From an uncultured Christensenella sp. (GTDB lineage: Bacteria > Bacillota > Clostridia > Christensenellales > UBA1242), in assembly GCA_949292875.1 (NCBI GenBank), contig CASFBJ010000017.1, positions 1-56,486 on the forward strand: a stretch of 56,486 nt of DNA, given 5' to 3'. The first letter of the stretch is position 1; every line of letters begins with the position of its first letter. Below, piece by piece: positions 24,305 to 33,903 of the stretch. The notes under the pieces were generated by a model, which was given only the letters and a program-made list of their open reading frames with translations, did no database searches and was not told the DNA's origin. The translations under genes and the position numbers were made by a program.

Positions 24305-24817
24305 ATGAAAAATTATATACACGAAAGTTGTATTTTTTTAGGCAAATGTAAAATAGGACAAAATGTAAAAATTTTACCTTATTGTGTGATTGAAGATAGC
24401 GTTATAGAAGACAACTGCACAATAGGTCCTTTTGCACATATAAGACCTAATAGCCTTTTAAAACAAGGCTGTAAAGTAGGCAACTTTTGCGAAATTAAAA
24501 ATAGTACCATTGGCGAAAATACTGCAATAAGTCATATGAGTTATGTAGGAGACTGTGATATAGGAAAAGATTGCAACATAGGCGCTGGTACTATATTTTG
24601 CAATTTTGACGGAGAAAAAAAGCATAGGTGTAAAGTTGGTGATAGATGTTTTATTGGCTCTAACTCAACAATCATTGCTCCTAGAATTATTGGAAATGAT
24701 TGCTTTATTGCAGGAAATAGTACAATAAGAACAAATATGCAAGATAATGAATTTTTTATAATAAAACAAAAAGAAACAATTAAGCAAAATAAAAAAATAA
24801 AAGAAGGTAACAAATGA
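24305..24817 (+). CDS. Stand-alone GlmU-type left-handed beta-helix acetyltransferase
   Basis: 170 residues of hexapeptide repeats. It matches the C-terminal acetyltransferase half of GlmU in order: IGPFAHIRPNSLLKQGCKVG, FCEIKNSTIGENT, SHMSYVGDCDIGKDCNIGAG (including the catalytic histidine), TIFCNFDGEKKH and CFIGSNSTIIAP. The N-terminal uridyltransferase half is absent, and the start lies where a stand-alone helix would begin. It may acetylate glucosamine-1-phosphate or a related amino sugar. Its ATG has no Shine-Dalgarno and a TATTAT box just 5 bases upstream. It overlaps the next gene by ATGA. Confidence 0.82.
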   Translation: MKNYIHESCIFLGKCKIGQNVKILPYCVIEDSVIEDNCTIGPFAHIRPNSLLKQGCKVGNFCEIKNSTIGENTAISHMSYVGDCDIGKDCNIGAGTIFCNFDGEKKHRCKVGDRCFIGSNSTIIAPRIIGNDCFIAGNSTIRTNMQDNEFFIIKQKETIKQNKKIKEGNK

Positions 24818-25266
24818 CACTTTTAATTCTTGTAACTGTAGTTTATGGTATAGTAGAAATGGCAAAAATATTTTTTAAAGATAGATTAAAACATTTTGTT
24901 CCAATTATATCTATAGGTTTGGGTATGATTATAACATTATTAACATATATTTTTGAACCTGGCACTATACCCTACGCAGAAAACTTTTTAGATGCACTCG
25001 TAGTCGGTGCTTCTTGCGGATTATCTTCAACAGGTTGCAACCAAATATTAAAACATGTAGATTTATCCATTCAAGAAAAGAAATTATCAAAAACAAACGC
25101 AAAACCTGTTGTAAAATTTAAGGATATAAATTTTCAGAAAGATGGTATGGATATTGCAACAAACATTGCACGAGATTCCTTCCAAAATAATAACGAAACA
25201 TCTCAAAATAATGATATCGCACAAAACTCCCCCGAAGTAGTAGATGAACAAATTAAAACAGATTAA
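24814..25266 (+). CDS. Holin-like membrane protein with soluble tail
   Basis: 150 residues. Two or three hydrophobic stretches (about 1-15, 28-48, 62-78) with a positively charged loop (KIFFKDRLKHFVP), then a hydrophilic N/D/E-rich tail from about 85. Spacing and the ALVVGASCGLSSTGCNQILK segment recall small phage-holin-superfamily proteins, but no endolysin or other phage gene is nearby. Translation is coupled to the acetyltransferase (ATGA overlap), so a shared envelope role is more likely than phage lysis. Family membership is tentative. Confidence 0.6.
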   Translation: MTLLILVTVVYGIVEMAKIFFKDRLKHFVPIISIGLGMIITLLTYIFEPGTIPYAENFLDALVVGASCGLSSTGCNQILKHVDLSIQEKKLSKTNAKPVVKFKDINFQKDGMDIATNIARDSFQNNNETSQNNDIAQNSPEVVDEQIKTD

Positions 25267-25344
25267 AAAATATCGCTTCTAAAGATAAGATATTATTTTT
25301 CTATATGCAACACTCATAAAGCATACTATACTAATACTAATACC

Positions 25345-25369
25345 AAATGTTTCTATTTAAACATTTTTT
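25345..25369 (+). terminator. Terminator after the acetyltransferase/holin-like pair
   Basis: AAATGTTT (25345-25352) / AAACATTT (25359-25366) stem with a T-run. The LRR promoter begins a few bases later. Confidence 0.6.
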
Positions 25370-25372
25370 ATA

Positions 25373-25401
25373 TTGACTTAGACTTTCTTTTATGTTATAT
25401 T
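25373..25401 (+). promoter_or_regulatory. Sigma-A promoter for the LRR gene
   Basis: TTGACT (25373-25378), 17-base spacer, TATATT (25396-25401) with an extended TG at 25393-25394. Confidence 0.75.
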
Positions 25402-25430
25402 ATTGATAAATTAAAAAAGGATAATAGTTT

Positions 25431-28400
25431 ATGGAAAAAAAATATATTTTTGACAATGATACAGGTACTTTAACTTTTATAGATGGTTTAGATACCATTT
25501 CTGCATATGATTACCCCTCTTCTATAAAAAAGGATATTAAAAAAATTGTATTTCCTAAAAGTGTAGTTACTATTGAGGAATCAGCTTTTTTTTCATGCCC
25601 AAACTTAGAATGTGTAATTTTTAACGAAGGCTTAGAAAAAATAAGTTGTAAAGCCTTTTATAATTGTGCAAAGATAAAAAGTATTCATCTTCCTGATTCA
25701 CTAACCTGTATTGATGGTTATGCTTTTTATAACACTTCTCTTGATGAAGTGAGTATACCTAAAAACGTAAGTGAAATATATCCTTGTGCATTTAGTTCTC
25801 AACATCAAAAAGAAATAGTTAAATTCACAGTAGATTCTGCAAACGAAATTTTTAGTGTTGTAGATGAAAAGTTTTTGATAAAAAAAGAAATTAATGAAAA
25901 TAATGAAACTTTATACTCCCTTATTATGTGCAGTGATTATGAAAACGATAAAATAATTTTACCAAAACATATCACCAATATAGCTGAACTTGCATTTGAA
26001 AATTGTAATGCTTCTGAAATAGAGTTAAATGAAGGTTTATTGTATATACAAAGTTATTGTTTTTGGAATTGTGCCAATCTTAAAAGACTTCATTTTCCGG
26101 AAAGTTTGCTAGAAATTAATGGACAATTGGTAAATGATAACGACACAGAAGAAATATATATAGGAAAAAATTTACATAAAATTAGTTACAGCGCATTTTG
26201 TCAAACTATAAATCTAAAAAAAGTAGTTTTGTCACCAGAAAACAAAAACTTTATTTCAGATAAAAATAACACTTTATTGTACAACCATAAAACTTTGTAC
26301 AAAAGTACACAAGGTAAATTTCCACAAGAAAACATAGAGATAATTGCAAGCGGTTGCTTTTGCGGCTTAGATGATTTACAAGAAATTCATTTTCCTAATT
26401 CTATTAAGGAATTAGGCTATCAATGTATATCAGATTGTAAAGATTTGAAAAAAATATATATAGGCGAAAATGTTGAATATATTTCACATAGGCCTTTTAT
26501 CTTTTGCGACAATATACAAGACATCATTATAAATGAAAATAATAAACATTTCTTTTCATATAAAAATAAAGGTATTTTTAGAAAAATAGAAAATAATGGT
26601 GAACAATTTTGCTCTTTAATAAGAGGCACAAAGTATACTCAACTTCCAGAAAACTGCATAGAACTGGAGAAATATGCTTTTACTAATACTAAAGGCCTTT
26701 ATAAAATAACATCTACTAACAATATTTCCAATTTAAAAGAATTAGAAACAAATTCGTCAAAAGATAATCTCTATACACTCTATATTCCTAACTCTATCAA
26801 AAAAGTTGGCTACTCCGCTTTTAGTGAATGTGACGATTTAAAAGATGTAGACTTAAAAAACACTCAAATAGACACTATTTATTCACAAGCCTTTTCCAGT
26901 AACAAGAATTTAGAAAACATAAGTTTCCCTAACAGCACTTCCATTTATAACTCTATACTTTCGCAAAGCCATGACAACCTTAAAGAAGTATCTATCCCTT
27001 TTGATTTGGATTGTACAACAAAAAACAATGAGTCTTTATTTAAATACGGCTTTCAAAATGAGAATTTTAAATTTTATGTAAGAAGAAACAATGAACAATT
27101 TCAAATAGAAGAGCCTATTAGATACTTTAAGCCTAGCACTTGTATAATAACATCAAAAAATACATTTTTTGAAGAACAAAATGGTCAACTAATATCCCAA
27201 CCAGTAGATTTTTATAAAGAATATGCAAAACCATATAACAAATTAGAAAAATTACATATCACTGACAGTTACAAAGTATATGAGTGGTTAGATAAGCACT
27301 CTAATGAAGTCCCTCCTTTTTACATTGTTAAAAACATGAATCCAAAAGATATAGAATTGTTTTATAAAAATAGAAAAATATGGACTGATTTAGTAAAAAA
27401 CGCTGACTTAAAAAAATACGAAGATATTGAATCTTTTTTCAAATGTTGCTATACATTAGGTGTTTTTGAGAAAGATAACGCAAGCTCTAATAAAACTGCC
27501 AAATTTATAGAGCAGGCAATATTACCAAATTTAAGCATAGATGACTTGCACTTTATGTTTGATGACTGCAACACGTTTCAAATAGGTGCAAATCCTGATT
27601 TTGCAGAACTTTTTAAAAGATTTTTTGTAAAAAAGGATAGTTACGGACAAGAAATTAAGAAAAACAATGTACTTAATATTGAAGGCAGAAACTTTATAAC
27701 AAAAATAGATTATCTTACAAATACTATCGTGTCTCTTGTTCCATCATTATATAATAATTTTGACATTTTGAAAGATAAAAATGGCAGAAAAAATATTAAA
27801 GGCGGACATGGTGGATATTCAAAACTAACAACAAATGATATAATAAATACTTTCGCTACCTACAACTACCCCGAAGAGATCATGCAAGAAGAACTAGAAA
27901 AATACGAACTTGCTGTAAAAGATTTTAAAAACGACAAAGGCGAGTTAAAATATGATTCTGAAATTTTTAATGATTTTTTAAAAATATTAGGTGAAAATGG
28001 TGAAACAAAAGAACATATGATTAAACTTGCAAAAGCTTTTACACAAGGCATTGTAAACTGGGAAAAAGAAGAAAATGTAGAAAAACGCCTACTTTGTGAT
28101 AAAGATGAAGAAAAACATCGTATCACATACGAGTTGTTACCTAAGACAGATGGACACGGTGCAATAGTTGGTATTATAACCCAATGTTGCCAAAGATTAG
28201 GTGATAATGGTGGCAGTTGCGTTGAATACGGCATGAAAATGCCTAATTCTAGTTTTATAGTATTTAGATACAACAATGAGATAATTGGACAAGCTTGGGT
28301 TTGGTATGATGAAAAAAGTAAACAAATTACTCTAGATAATATAGAATCTCCTAGTGCTGTTATAGATAAAATTAAAACAGATAAAACCCTAGAAGAAGAA

Positions 28401-28703
28401 ATGATAAAATGCCTACTTAGGTTAAATAACGGCTTTCTAAACGCAATGGGCGATAAAGTAGAAAAAGTAACTATTGGCCTAAGTTGTAACGACATGAATT
28501 CTATATTAACTAAATATTTTTCAAAAATTGAGCAAAACAATATAAATGAATTAAGTGATTATAGTGAAAGTATTAATATGCAGTTTGGTCCAGATCACAC
28601 TGATAATGCATATTCTGATGCAACTAAAAACAAAGGTCAATTATTAATTAGTTCAGAACTAAAAAAATCATTAAATAATGACTTAACACAAGAAAAAATA
28701 TAA
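25431..28703 (+). CDS. Large BspA-type leucine-rich-repeat protein with unknown C-terminal module
   Basis: 1090 residues. About residues 15-560 are BspA-like LRR_5 repeats (IxxIxFPxSVxxIxxxAFxxCxxLxxVxF units). A charged helical region follows (about 600-880). The last 200 residues form a distinct module: HRITYELLPKTDGHGAI, ITQCCQRLGDNGGSCVEYG (near 917), PNSSFIVFRYNNEIIGQAWV (near 945) and ITLDNIE (near 970). The strand-G-Q-strand pattern resembles a GNAT acetyltransferase core, but I cannot confirm it. There is no signal peptide, membrane anchor or sorting motif, which is unusual for BspA-type proteins. Own promoter and terminator. Confidence 0.8.
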   Translation: MEKKYIFDNDTGTLTFIDGLDTISAYDYPSSIKKDIKKIVFPKSVVTIEESAFFSCPNLECVIFNEGLEKISCKAFYNCAKIKSIHLPDSLTCIDGYAFYNTSLDEVSIPKNVSEIYPCAFSSQHQKEIVKFTVDSANEIFSVVDEKFLIKKEINENNETLYSLIMCSDYENDKIILPKHITNIAELAFENCNASEIELNEGLLYIQSYCFWNCANLKRLHFPESLLEINGQLVNDNDTEEIYIGKNLHKISYSAFCQTINLKKVVLSPENKNFISDKNNTLLYNHKTLYKSTQGKFPQENIEIIASGCFCGLDDLQEIHFPNSIKELGYQCISDCKDLKKIYIGENVEYISHRPFIFCDNIQDIIINENNKHFFSYKNKGIFRKIENNGEQFCSLIRGTKYTQLPENCIELEKYAFTNTKGLYKITSTNNISNLKELETNSSKDNLYTLYIPNSIKKVGYSAFSECDDLKDVDLKNTQIDTIYSQAFSSNKNLENISFPNSTSIYNSILSQSHDNLKEVSIPFDLDCTTKNNESLFKYGFQNENFKFYVRRNNEQFQIEEPIRYFKPSTCIITSKNTFFEEQNGQLISQPVDFYKEYAKPYNKLEKLHITDSYKVYEWLDKHSNEVPPFYIVKNMNPKDIELFYKNRKIWTDLVKNADLKKYEDIESFFKCCYTLGVFEKDNASSNKTAKFIEQAILPNLSIDDLHFMFDDCNTFQIGANPDFAELFKRFFVKKDSYGQEIKKNNVLNIEGRNFITKIDYLTNTIVSLVPSLYNNFDILKDKNGRKNIKGGHGGYSKLTTNDIINTFATYNYPEEIMQEELEKYELAVKDFKNDKGELKYDSEIFNDFLKILGENGETKEHMIKLAKAFTQGIVNWEKEENVEKRLLCDKDEEKHRITYELLPKTDGHGAIVGIITQCCQRLGDNGGSCVEYGMKMPNSSFIVFRYNNEIIGQAWVWYDEKSKQITLDNIESPSAVIDKIKTDKTLEEEMIKCLLRLNNGFLNAMGDKVEKVTIGLSCNDMNSILTKYFSKIEQNNINELSDYSESINMQFGPDHTDNAYSDATKNKGQLLISSELKKSLNNDLTQEKI

Positions 28704-28720
28704 TAGAAACAAAAATACAA

Positions 28721-28762
28721 AAAGGTGAAAATGAAATAAACATTTCATAATCACCTTTTTTT
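28721..28762. terminator. Bidirectional terminator between LRR gene and dnaJ
   Basis: AAAAAGGTGA...TCACCTTTTT outer stem with an inner ATGAAAT / ATTTCAT stem. T-runs exist on both strands, serving the convergent LRR and dnaJ genes. Confidence 0.85.
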
Positions 28763-29879
28763 AATTCCATTTTGACATTTTGTCTTTAAAATTTGAATAT
28801 TTAGGATAAGTCGTTTTATTATTTTCTTTTAATTGTTGCAAAATATTTTTTGTATCTTTATCAAGTGTTCTTGGAGCCTCTGAGTTTATAGTAACTAATA
28901 AATCTCCAAATCCACTACCTCTTAAATATTTTACACCTTTACCCTTTATTCTAAATACTGTTCCACTTTGAGTTAATTCTGGTACTTTTAACTTATATGT
29001 ACCTTTTACAAGTGGTATATCTATTTCTGTACCTAAAATCAAATCCATGAATGGTAGATTAATAGTTAGTAACAAGTCAAAATCTTGTCTAGTCAAAAAT
29101 GCATGTTTACCAACACTTACAAGCAAATGCAAATCACCTGCACCACCTCTTGCTTGATTACCTCTATTTTGTAAAGTCAAAGTTTGTCCTTCGTTTATTC
29201 CTCCAGGTATATCTATTTCCATAGAAGCATTTACTTTCTGGCTACCTTTTCCATTACAAGCAGAACATTTTTCTTTTACAATCTTTCCTGAACCATTACA
29301 AGCCCTACAAATAGACTCATTAATCACTGTTCCTAAAAATGTTTGTTGTTGTAGCCTAACTCTACCCGAACCTCCGCAACCATTACAGGTTTCAAATGCT
29401 GTACCATTTTTTGCACCTGTACCATCACACTTATCACATAACTCTACCCTTGTAACATTTATTGTTTTTTTACAGCCAAAACATGCTTCTTCAAAAGTAA
29501 GATTTATGCGCATATCTATATCTGAGCCAACGGCTTCACGCATTTTTGATTGACCACCAAAACCACCGAAACCATTGCCAAATATATTGCTAAATATATC
29601 TTCAAAACCGCCAAAGCCACCAAAGCCAGCTCCTCCACCAGATTGTTGACCAAAAGGATTACCCTCCGCATTACCAAAACGGTCATAATTACTTCTTTTT
29701 TCTTTGTCACCTAAAACTTCATAAGCTTGGTTTATTTCTTTAAATTTTTCTTGAGCGGAAGGGTTATCCCTATTTAAGTCTGGATGATATTTTTTTGCCA
29801 ATTTACGATAAGCAGATTTTATTTCATCATCTGATGCATTTTTATCTACTCCCAATACATCATACAAATTTTTTCCCAT
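28761..29879 (-). CDS. dnaJ: Chaperone protein DnaJ
   Basis: 372 residues. The J domain (1-70) contains the HPD tripeptide in [14 protein letters not shown]-rich linker follows (about 75-110), then four zinc-finger CxxCxGxG units ([32 protein letters not shown]) and the C-terminal substrate domains. DnaJ delivers clients to DnaK and stimulates its ATPase. Last gene of hrcA-grpE-dnaK-dnaJ, 12 bases after dnaK. Confidence 0.98.
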   Translation of the reverse strand: MGKNLYDVLGVDKNASDDEIKSAYRKLAKKYHPDLNRDNPSAQEKFKEINQAYEVLGDKEKRSNYDRFGNAEGNPFGQQSGGGAGFGGFGGFEDIFSNIFGNGFGGFGGQSKMREAVGSDIDMRINLTFEEACFGCKKTINVTRVELCDKCDGTGAKNGTAFETCNGCGGSGRVRLQQQTFLGTVINESICRACNGSGKIVKEKCSACNGKGSQKVNASMEIDIPGGINEGQTLTLQNRGNQARGGAGDLHLLVSVGKHAFLTRQDFDLLLTINLPFMDLILGTEIDIPLVKGTYKLKVPELTQSGTVFRIKGKGVKYLRGSGFGDLLVTINSEAPRTLDKDTKNILQQLKENNKTTYPKYSNFKDKMSKWN

Positions 29880-29891
29880 AACTAATTATCC

Positions 29892-31727
29892 TTATTTTTT
29901 GTCGCCATCATCTACTATTACTTCATCTGTACCGTTATTGTCTTTTTTATCATTATTTTGAGCGCCTTGCTCAGCCTGTGCATTTTGTGCTGCTTGTTGA
30001 TACATCTTTGTAACTATTTCGTTACTTTCTTTACTTAGTTCTTCTATTGCTTTTCTAATAGCTTCTGCGTCTTCTACTTCTACATCTTTCTTTGCTTTAT
30101 CTATAGCATTTTGCAACTTAGTCTTTTCATCTTCTGTAATCTTGTCGCCATTATCTTTTATAAGTTTTTCTATAGAATAAATCATTTGGTCTGCATCGTT
30201 TTTAGCGTCTACTATTTCCTTTCTCTTTTTATCTTCTTCTGCATAAGCTTCTGCTTCTTTAACAGCTTTTTCTACATCTGCTTCACTAAGATTTGTACTT
30301 GCAGTGATAGTAATATTTTGCTCTTTTCCTGTTCCTAAGTCTTTTGCAGATACTTTAACTATACCGTTTGCATCTATATCAAATGTAACTTCTATTTGAG
30401 GAATACCACGAGGAGCTGGTGGAATATCATTCAAAATAAATCTACCCAAAGTTTTGTTTCCACTAACCATACTTCTCTCACCTTGCAATACATGAATGTC
30501 TACTGCTGGTTGATTATCTGTGGCTGTAGAGAATATTTGACTTTTCTTAGTTGGGATAGTTGTATTTCTTTCAATAAGTTTTGTAAATACACCTCCCATT
30601 GTTTCTATACCTAATGACAATGGAGTAACATCAAGCAAAAGAACATCTTTTACATCTCCTGCTAAAACACCTGCTTGAATAGCAGCACCAATTGCTACAC
30701 ATTCATCTGGGTTTATACCTTTAAATGGCTCTAATCCTGTATGTTTCTTCAAAACTTCTGCAACTTTTGGCATACGAGTTGAACCGCCAACAAGTACAAG
30801 TTTATTTATATCGCTAAATTTTAATCCAGCATCTTGCATAGCTTTGTCTACGCAATCAATACTCTTTTTAATCAAATCTTCAGTTATATCATCAAATTTT
30901 GCTCTTGAAAGCTCATATTCTAAGTTCTTTGGACCAGTAGCAGGGTCAAAAGCAATAAATGGCAAATTTATTGTAGTAGTTGTAGCAGAACTTAGCGCAA
31001 TTTTTGCTTTTTCACTTTCATCTTTTAGTCTTTGTTCAGCAGCTCTGTCTTTTGACAAATCTATACCAGTTTGTTTCTTAAAATCATCTATTAATAAGTT
31101 CATTATTCTATTGTCAAAGTCATCTCCGCCTAGTCTTGTATCGCCGTTTGTACTTAAAACTTCAAACACACCATCGCCAATCTCAAGGATAGAAACATCA
31201 AATGTACCACCGCCTAAATCGTAAACTAAAATCTTTTGATTTTTCTCTCCTTTATCAAGACCATATGCTAATGACGCTGCAGTTGGTTCGTTTATAATTC
31301 TCAAAACTTCCAAACCTGCAATTTTTCCAGCATCTTTTGTTGCTTGTCTTTGACTATCGTTAAAGTATGCAGGAACAGTAATAACAGCTTGCGTAATTGT
31401 TTGTCCTAAGTAAGCTTCTGCATCTTTTTTCAATTTTGAAAGAATCATAGCACTTATTTCTTGAGGTGTGTATTTCTTACCATCTATATCTACTTTGTAG
31501 TCTGTTCCCATTTCTCTTTTAATACTTGAAACAGTTCTTTCAGGATTTGCAACCGCTTGTCTTTTTGCAACATGACCAACAAGTCTTTCTCCGTCTTTAT
31601 TAAATGCAACTACTGAAGGAGTAGTTCTGTTTCCTTCTGCATTTGCTATAACAACAGGCTCATTACCTTCCATGACAGCTACACATGAGTTTGTTGTTCC
31701 TAAGTCTATACCTATTATTTTTCCCAT
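29892..31727 (-). CDS. dnaK: Chaperone protein DnaK (Hsp70)
   Basis: 611 residues. Nucleotide-binding domain begins [17 protein letters not shown] and has [15 protein letters not shown] and [12 protein letters not shown]; the linker is [15 protein letters not shown]. The substrate-binding domain follows, with an alpha lid and a disordered Q/A/N/D tail. ATP-dependent folding with DnaJ and GrpE. The 24-residue insertion typical of Gram-negative DnaK is absent, as expected for Firmicutes. Confidence 0.98.
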   Translation of the reverse strand: MGKIIGIDLGTTNSCVAVMEGNEPVVIANAEGNRTTPSVVAFNKDGERLVGHVAKRQAVANPERTVSSIKREMGTDYKVDIDGKKYTPQEISAMILSKLKKDAEAYLGQTITQAVITVPAYFNDSQRQATKDAGKIAGLEVLRIINEPTAASLAYGLDKGEKNQKILVYDLGGGTFDVSILEIGDGVFEVLSTNGDTRLGGDDFDNRIMNLLIDDFKKQTGIDLSKDRAAEQRLKDESEKAKIALSSATTTTINLPFIAFDPATGPKNLEYELSRAKFDDITEDLIKKSIDCVDKAMQDAGLKFSDINKLVLVGGSTRMPKVAEVLKKHTGLEPFKGINPDECVAIGAAIQAGVLAGDVKDVLLLDVTPLSLGIETMGGVFTKLIERNTTIPTKKSQIFSTATDNQPAVDIHVLQGERSMVSGNKTLGRFILNDIPPAPRGIPQIEVTFDIDANGIVKVSAKDLGTGKEQNITITASTNLSEADVEKAVKEAEAYAEEDKKRKEIVDAKNDADQMIYSIEKLIKDNGDKITEDEKTKLQNAIDKAKKDVEVEDAEAIRKAIEELSKESNEIVTKMYQQAAQNAQAEQGAQNNDKKDNNGTDEVIVDDGDKK

Positions 31728-31809
31728 TTTAATTTATCTCCTTATTTTATTTTTTTTATCAATATTAAAATTATTTTTGTTTTTTTTGTTTAGTGACTCA
31801 TTTTAGCAC

Positions 31810-32388
31810 TTATTTTGACACAACTACTTGTGCATGTCTTAAAACTATATCACCTATCATATATCCGCTTATGCATTCTTGTATAATTTCTCCAGATGGT
31901 TTATCTGAATCTATACTTGCAAGCACATTATGATAATTTGCATCATATGGCTTACCTAAGCATTGCATTTTAACAACCCCAACACTTTTTAATGCTTCAG
32001 CAAACTTTTCACTAACTAAAACTAATCCAGCTTTAGTTTGTTCATCTTTTACCATCTCTATAGCTTTATCTATAGCATCAGCACAAGGCAAAATTGAAAG
32101 AATTACGCTTTTTTTACCATCTTCGTATGATTGAGCTACTAAGTTAGCATTTCTCTTTTTATAGTTCTCAAAATCTGCTTGAACTGATTGTGCTATACTA
32201 AGATATTTTTGTGCCAAATCTTCACTACTTTCATTACAACAGCCAGCACATGATGAACAATCGCCACCACAATCCTCGCAGTTTGTTTCATCTCCAGCAG
32301 TTACATCATCAGCCAAACCGCATTCTATATCATCTTTAACAAATTCTTCTTCAGTTGGCCAAGATTCTTGCTCTTTCTTTTTGCTCAT
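31810..32388 (-). CDS. grpE: Nucleotide exchange factor GrpE with N-terminal Cys cluster
   Basis: 192 residues. The coiled coil (about 60-110, QADFENYKKRNANLVAQSYE) and beta-wing (PYDANYHNVLASIDSD, ISGYMIGDIVLRHAQVVVSK) are those of GrpE, which releases ADP from DnaK. The N-terminal disordered part contains CEDCGGDCSSCAGCC (about residues 37-51): six cysteines in 15 residues, not part of ordinary GrpE. The start at 32388 is set by AAGGAGG; the frame extends further without a site. hrcA ends 31 bases upstream. Confidence 0.95.
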   Translation of the reverse strand: MSKKKEQESWPTEEEFVKDDIECGLADDVTAGDETNCEDCGGDCSSCAGCCNESSEDLAQKYLSIAQSVQADFENYKKRNANLVAQSYEDGKKSVILSILPCADAIDKAIEMVKDEQTKAGLVLVSEKFAEALKSVGVVKMQCLGKPYDANYHNVLASIDSDKPSGEIIQECISGYMIGDIVLRHAQVVVSK

Positions 32389-32419
32389 TTTTACCTCCTT
32401 AATTATACAAATTGCATAA

Positions 32420-33463
32420 TTATTTTTTATCATCTTCTTTTTTATTTTCTATTTTGTATATAGATTGCAATTCATCTACCACATACTTTATTGCACCAGC
32501 AACTAAAGCATAATCTAATCGTTGCGGACCTATTACACCTACACTTCCTATTGTTTCCTCTCCTATCTTTATTGGAGCTTTTATCACAGCACAATCTTTT
32601 AAATGAGAGTCTTCGTTCTCTTTACCTATACTTACGCTTAATTCATCTTCAGTACAAATAACAGACTTTACTTTTTCTTCATCTTCTAAAAATTCTAATA
32701 TCTCTTTAGCTTTTTCTACGCTACTATACTCAGGCAAATTTAATAATTTTGTTTTACCATTCTGTACAGGTGCACTAATATCTTTTAGTAAATCTATAAC
32801 GCTTTCAAAGATTTCTTTATAGGCAGATAACTTATCACTATGTTCATTTACTAAATTTTGAACATTTGTCATCAATTCCTCAATAGTCCTTTTTACAAAT
32901 CTTTCATTTAATAAGCGTGCACAATTTATACAATCTTCTTCTGTAGTATTTTCACTTATTTGTATGGTATTGTTTATCACTCCACCATTTGTAGATATGA
33001 GCATAATAGCACTATAATCTATAAGTGGAATAATCTTTATATCTTCTACTATAAGTCTTTTCAAATCGTTAAGAACCGCAACTGTAGGATAATTTGTAAC
33101 ACGACTTATTGTCTTTGCGACATTTTGCATTATAGAATTAATATTGTTAAACTTTATGCAAAAGTTTTCCTTAATTGTATCTAAATCAGCTTTTTTATAA
33201 TTCATTTCTTTCATTAAGCCATTTACATAAAATCTATACGCTTTAGAAGTTGGAACTCTACCACCGCTAGTATGCAGTTGTTTCAAGTACCCCATTGCCT
33301 CTAATGCGTTTAATTCGTTACGCAAAGTTGCAGTACTTATACCTTGAAGATAATTTTCTTGCACTCCCTTACTTGTTATAGGAACTGCATTTTGTATATA
33401 ATCTTCTATACTTTTTAAAAGAATTTGTTTTTTCCTTTCACTTAAAAGTTCTTCAGATTCCAA
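32420..33463 (-). CDS. hrcA: Heat-inducible transcription repressor HrcA
   Basis: 347 residues. N-terminal winged-helix DNA-binding domain (LSERKKQILLKSIEDYIQ, then STATLRNELNALEAMGYLKQ and HTSGGRVPTSKAYRFYV), then the GAF-like and dimerisation domains (EETIGSVGVIGPQRLDYALV). It represses CIRCE-bearing operons. The start is TTG at 33463, seven bases after AAAGGAGG; the longer frame to 33511 includes the CIRCE region and has no site. First gene of the operon and autoregulated. Confidence 0.95.
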   Translation of the reverse strand: MESEELLSERKKQILLKSIEDYIQNAVPITSKGVQENYLQGISTATLRNELNALEAMGYLKQLHTSGGRVPTSKAYRFYVNGLMKEMNYKKADLDTIKENFCIKFNNINSIMQNVAKTISRVTNYPTVAVLNDLKRLIVEDIKIIPLIDYSAIMLISTNGGVINNTIQISENTTEEDCINCARLLNERFVKRTIEELMTNVQNLVNEHSDKLSAYKEIFESVIDLLKDISAPVQNGKTKLLNLPEYSSVEKAKEILEFLEDEEKVKSVICTEDELSVSIGKENEDSHLKDCAVIKAPIKIGEETIGSVGVIGPQRLDYALVAGAIKYVVDELQSIYKIENKKEDDKK

Positions 33464-33498
33464 AACACACCTCCTTTTGCACTCTTTATTTAAGTCTG

Positions 33499-33525
33499 TT
33501 AGCACTCTCATTTCTCAAGTGCTAA
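33499..33525 (-). promoter_or_regulatory. CIRCE operator
   Basis: TTAGCACTC, nine bases, AAGTGCTAA: the HrcA operator with one mismatch from consensus in the second arm (GAGTGCTAA expected). It lies just downstream of the -10 box of the hrcA promoter. Confidence 0.95.
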
Positions 33526-33529
33526 CTAT

Positions 33530-33558
33530 ATTATATGCACACAAAAATAAAAAGTCAA
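33530..33558 (-). promoter_or_regulatory. Sigma-A promoter for hrcA-grpE-dnaK-dnaJ
   Basis: Minus-strand TTGACT (33553-33558), 17-base spacer, TATAAT (33530-33535), directly followed by CIRCE so that HrcA would block initiation. Confidence 0.85.
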
Positions 33559-33645
33559 CAATTTAGGGACAAATTTTTTAAAATTTTTTAAAATTTTTTT
33601 ATCTACAAAATTTGACAAAAAAAGAAAAAATCAAATAAAAGATAT

Positions 33646-33775
33646 TGCTAGAATTATTTAGTTTGCAAAACGCACAAAATTAGCAATAAAAAATAATAGT
33701 TAATATGTACTAATTTTTTTGCGACTAGCGTAATAATAATTATGTATTAAAAATTAATCTAGTTGCATTTTTTTT
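33646..33775 (+). ncRNA. Candidate small RNA or attenuator upstream of cysS
   Basis: TGCTAGAAT (33646-33654) is an extended -10. About 65 bases later TGCGACTAG (33720-33728) pairs with CTAGTTGCA (33759-33767), 9 pairs with one G-U, followed by eight T. The transcript would be about 115 nt. I see no T-box sequence. The rest of the 33559-33839 intergenic region is AT-rich with nothing else I can name. Confidence 0.35.
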
Positions 33776-33839
33776 GTTAAAAGTCTAAATACTTAATTTT
33801 TTAAGCTTAAAATTTCTACACGCTAATTAAAAGATAATG

Positions 33840-33868
33840 TTGACAATTTATCTAAAACATGTTATTTT
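33840..33868 (+). promoter_or_regulatory. Sigma-A promoter for cysS
   Basis: TTGACA (33840-33845), 17-base spacer, TATTTT (33863-33868) with an extended TG; 35 bases before the cysS ATG. Confidence 0.65.
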
Positions 33869-33903
33869 TTCAGTAAAATTTAAATTATACATAGGAGTTT
33901 AAA

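Noticed and set aside
24814..25266. Holin-like gene as a sign of a prophage
   Set aside because: No integrase, capsid, terminase or endolysin nearby, and it is coupled to a sugar acetyltransferase.
29516..29710. Open frame inside dnaJ on the same strand
   Set aside because: It is a shifted-frame shadow of the G/F-rich linker; dnaJ itself is full length and intact.
33559..33903. T-box riboswitch upstream of cysS
   Set aside because: The conserved T-box core (TGGNACCGCG) and specifier-type stem are not present.
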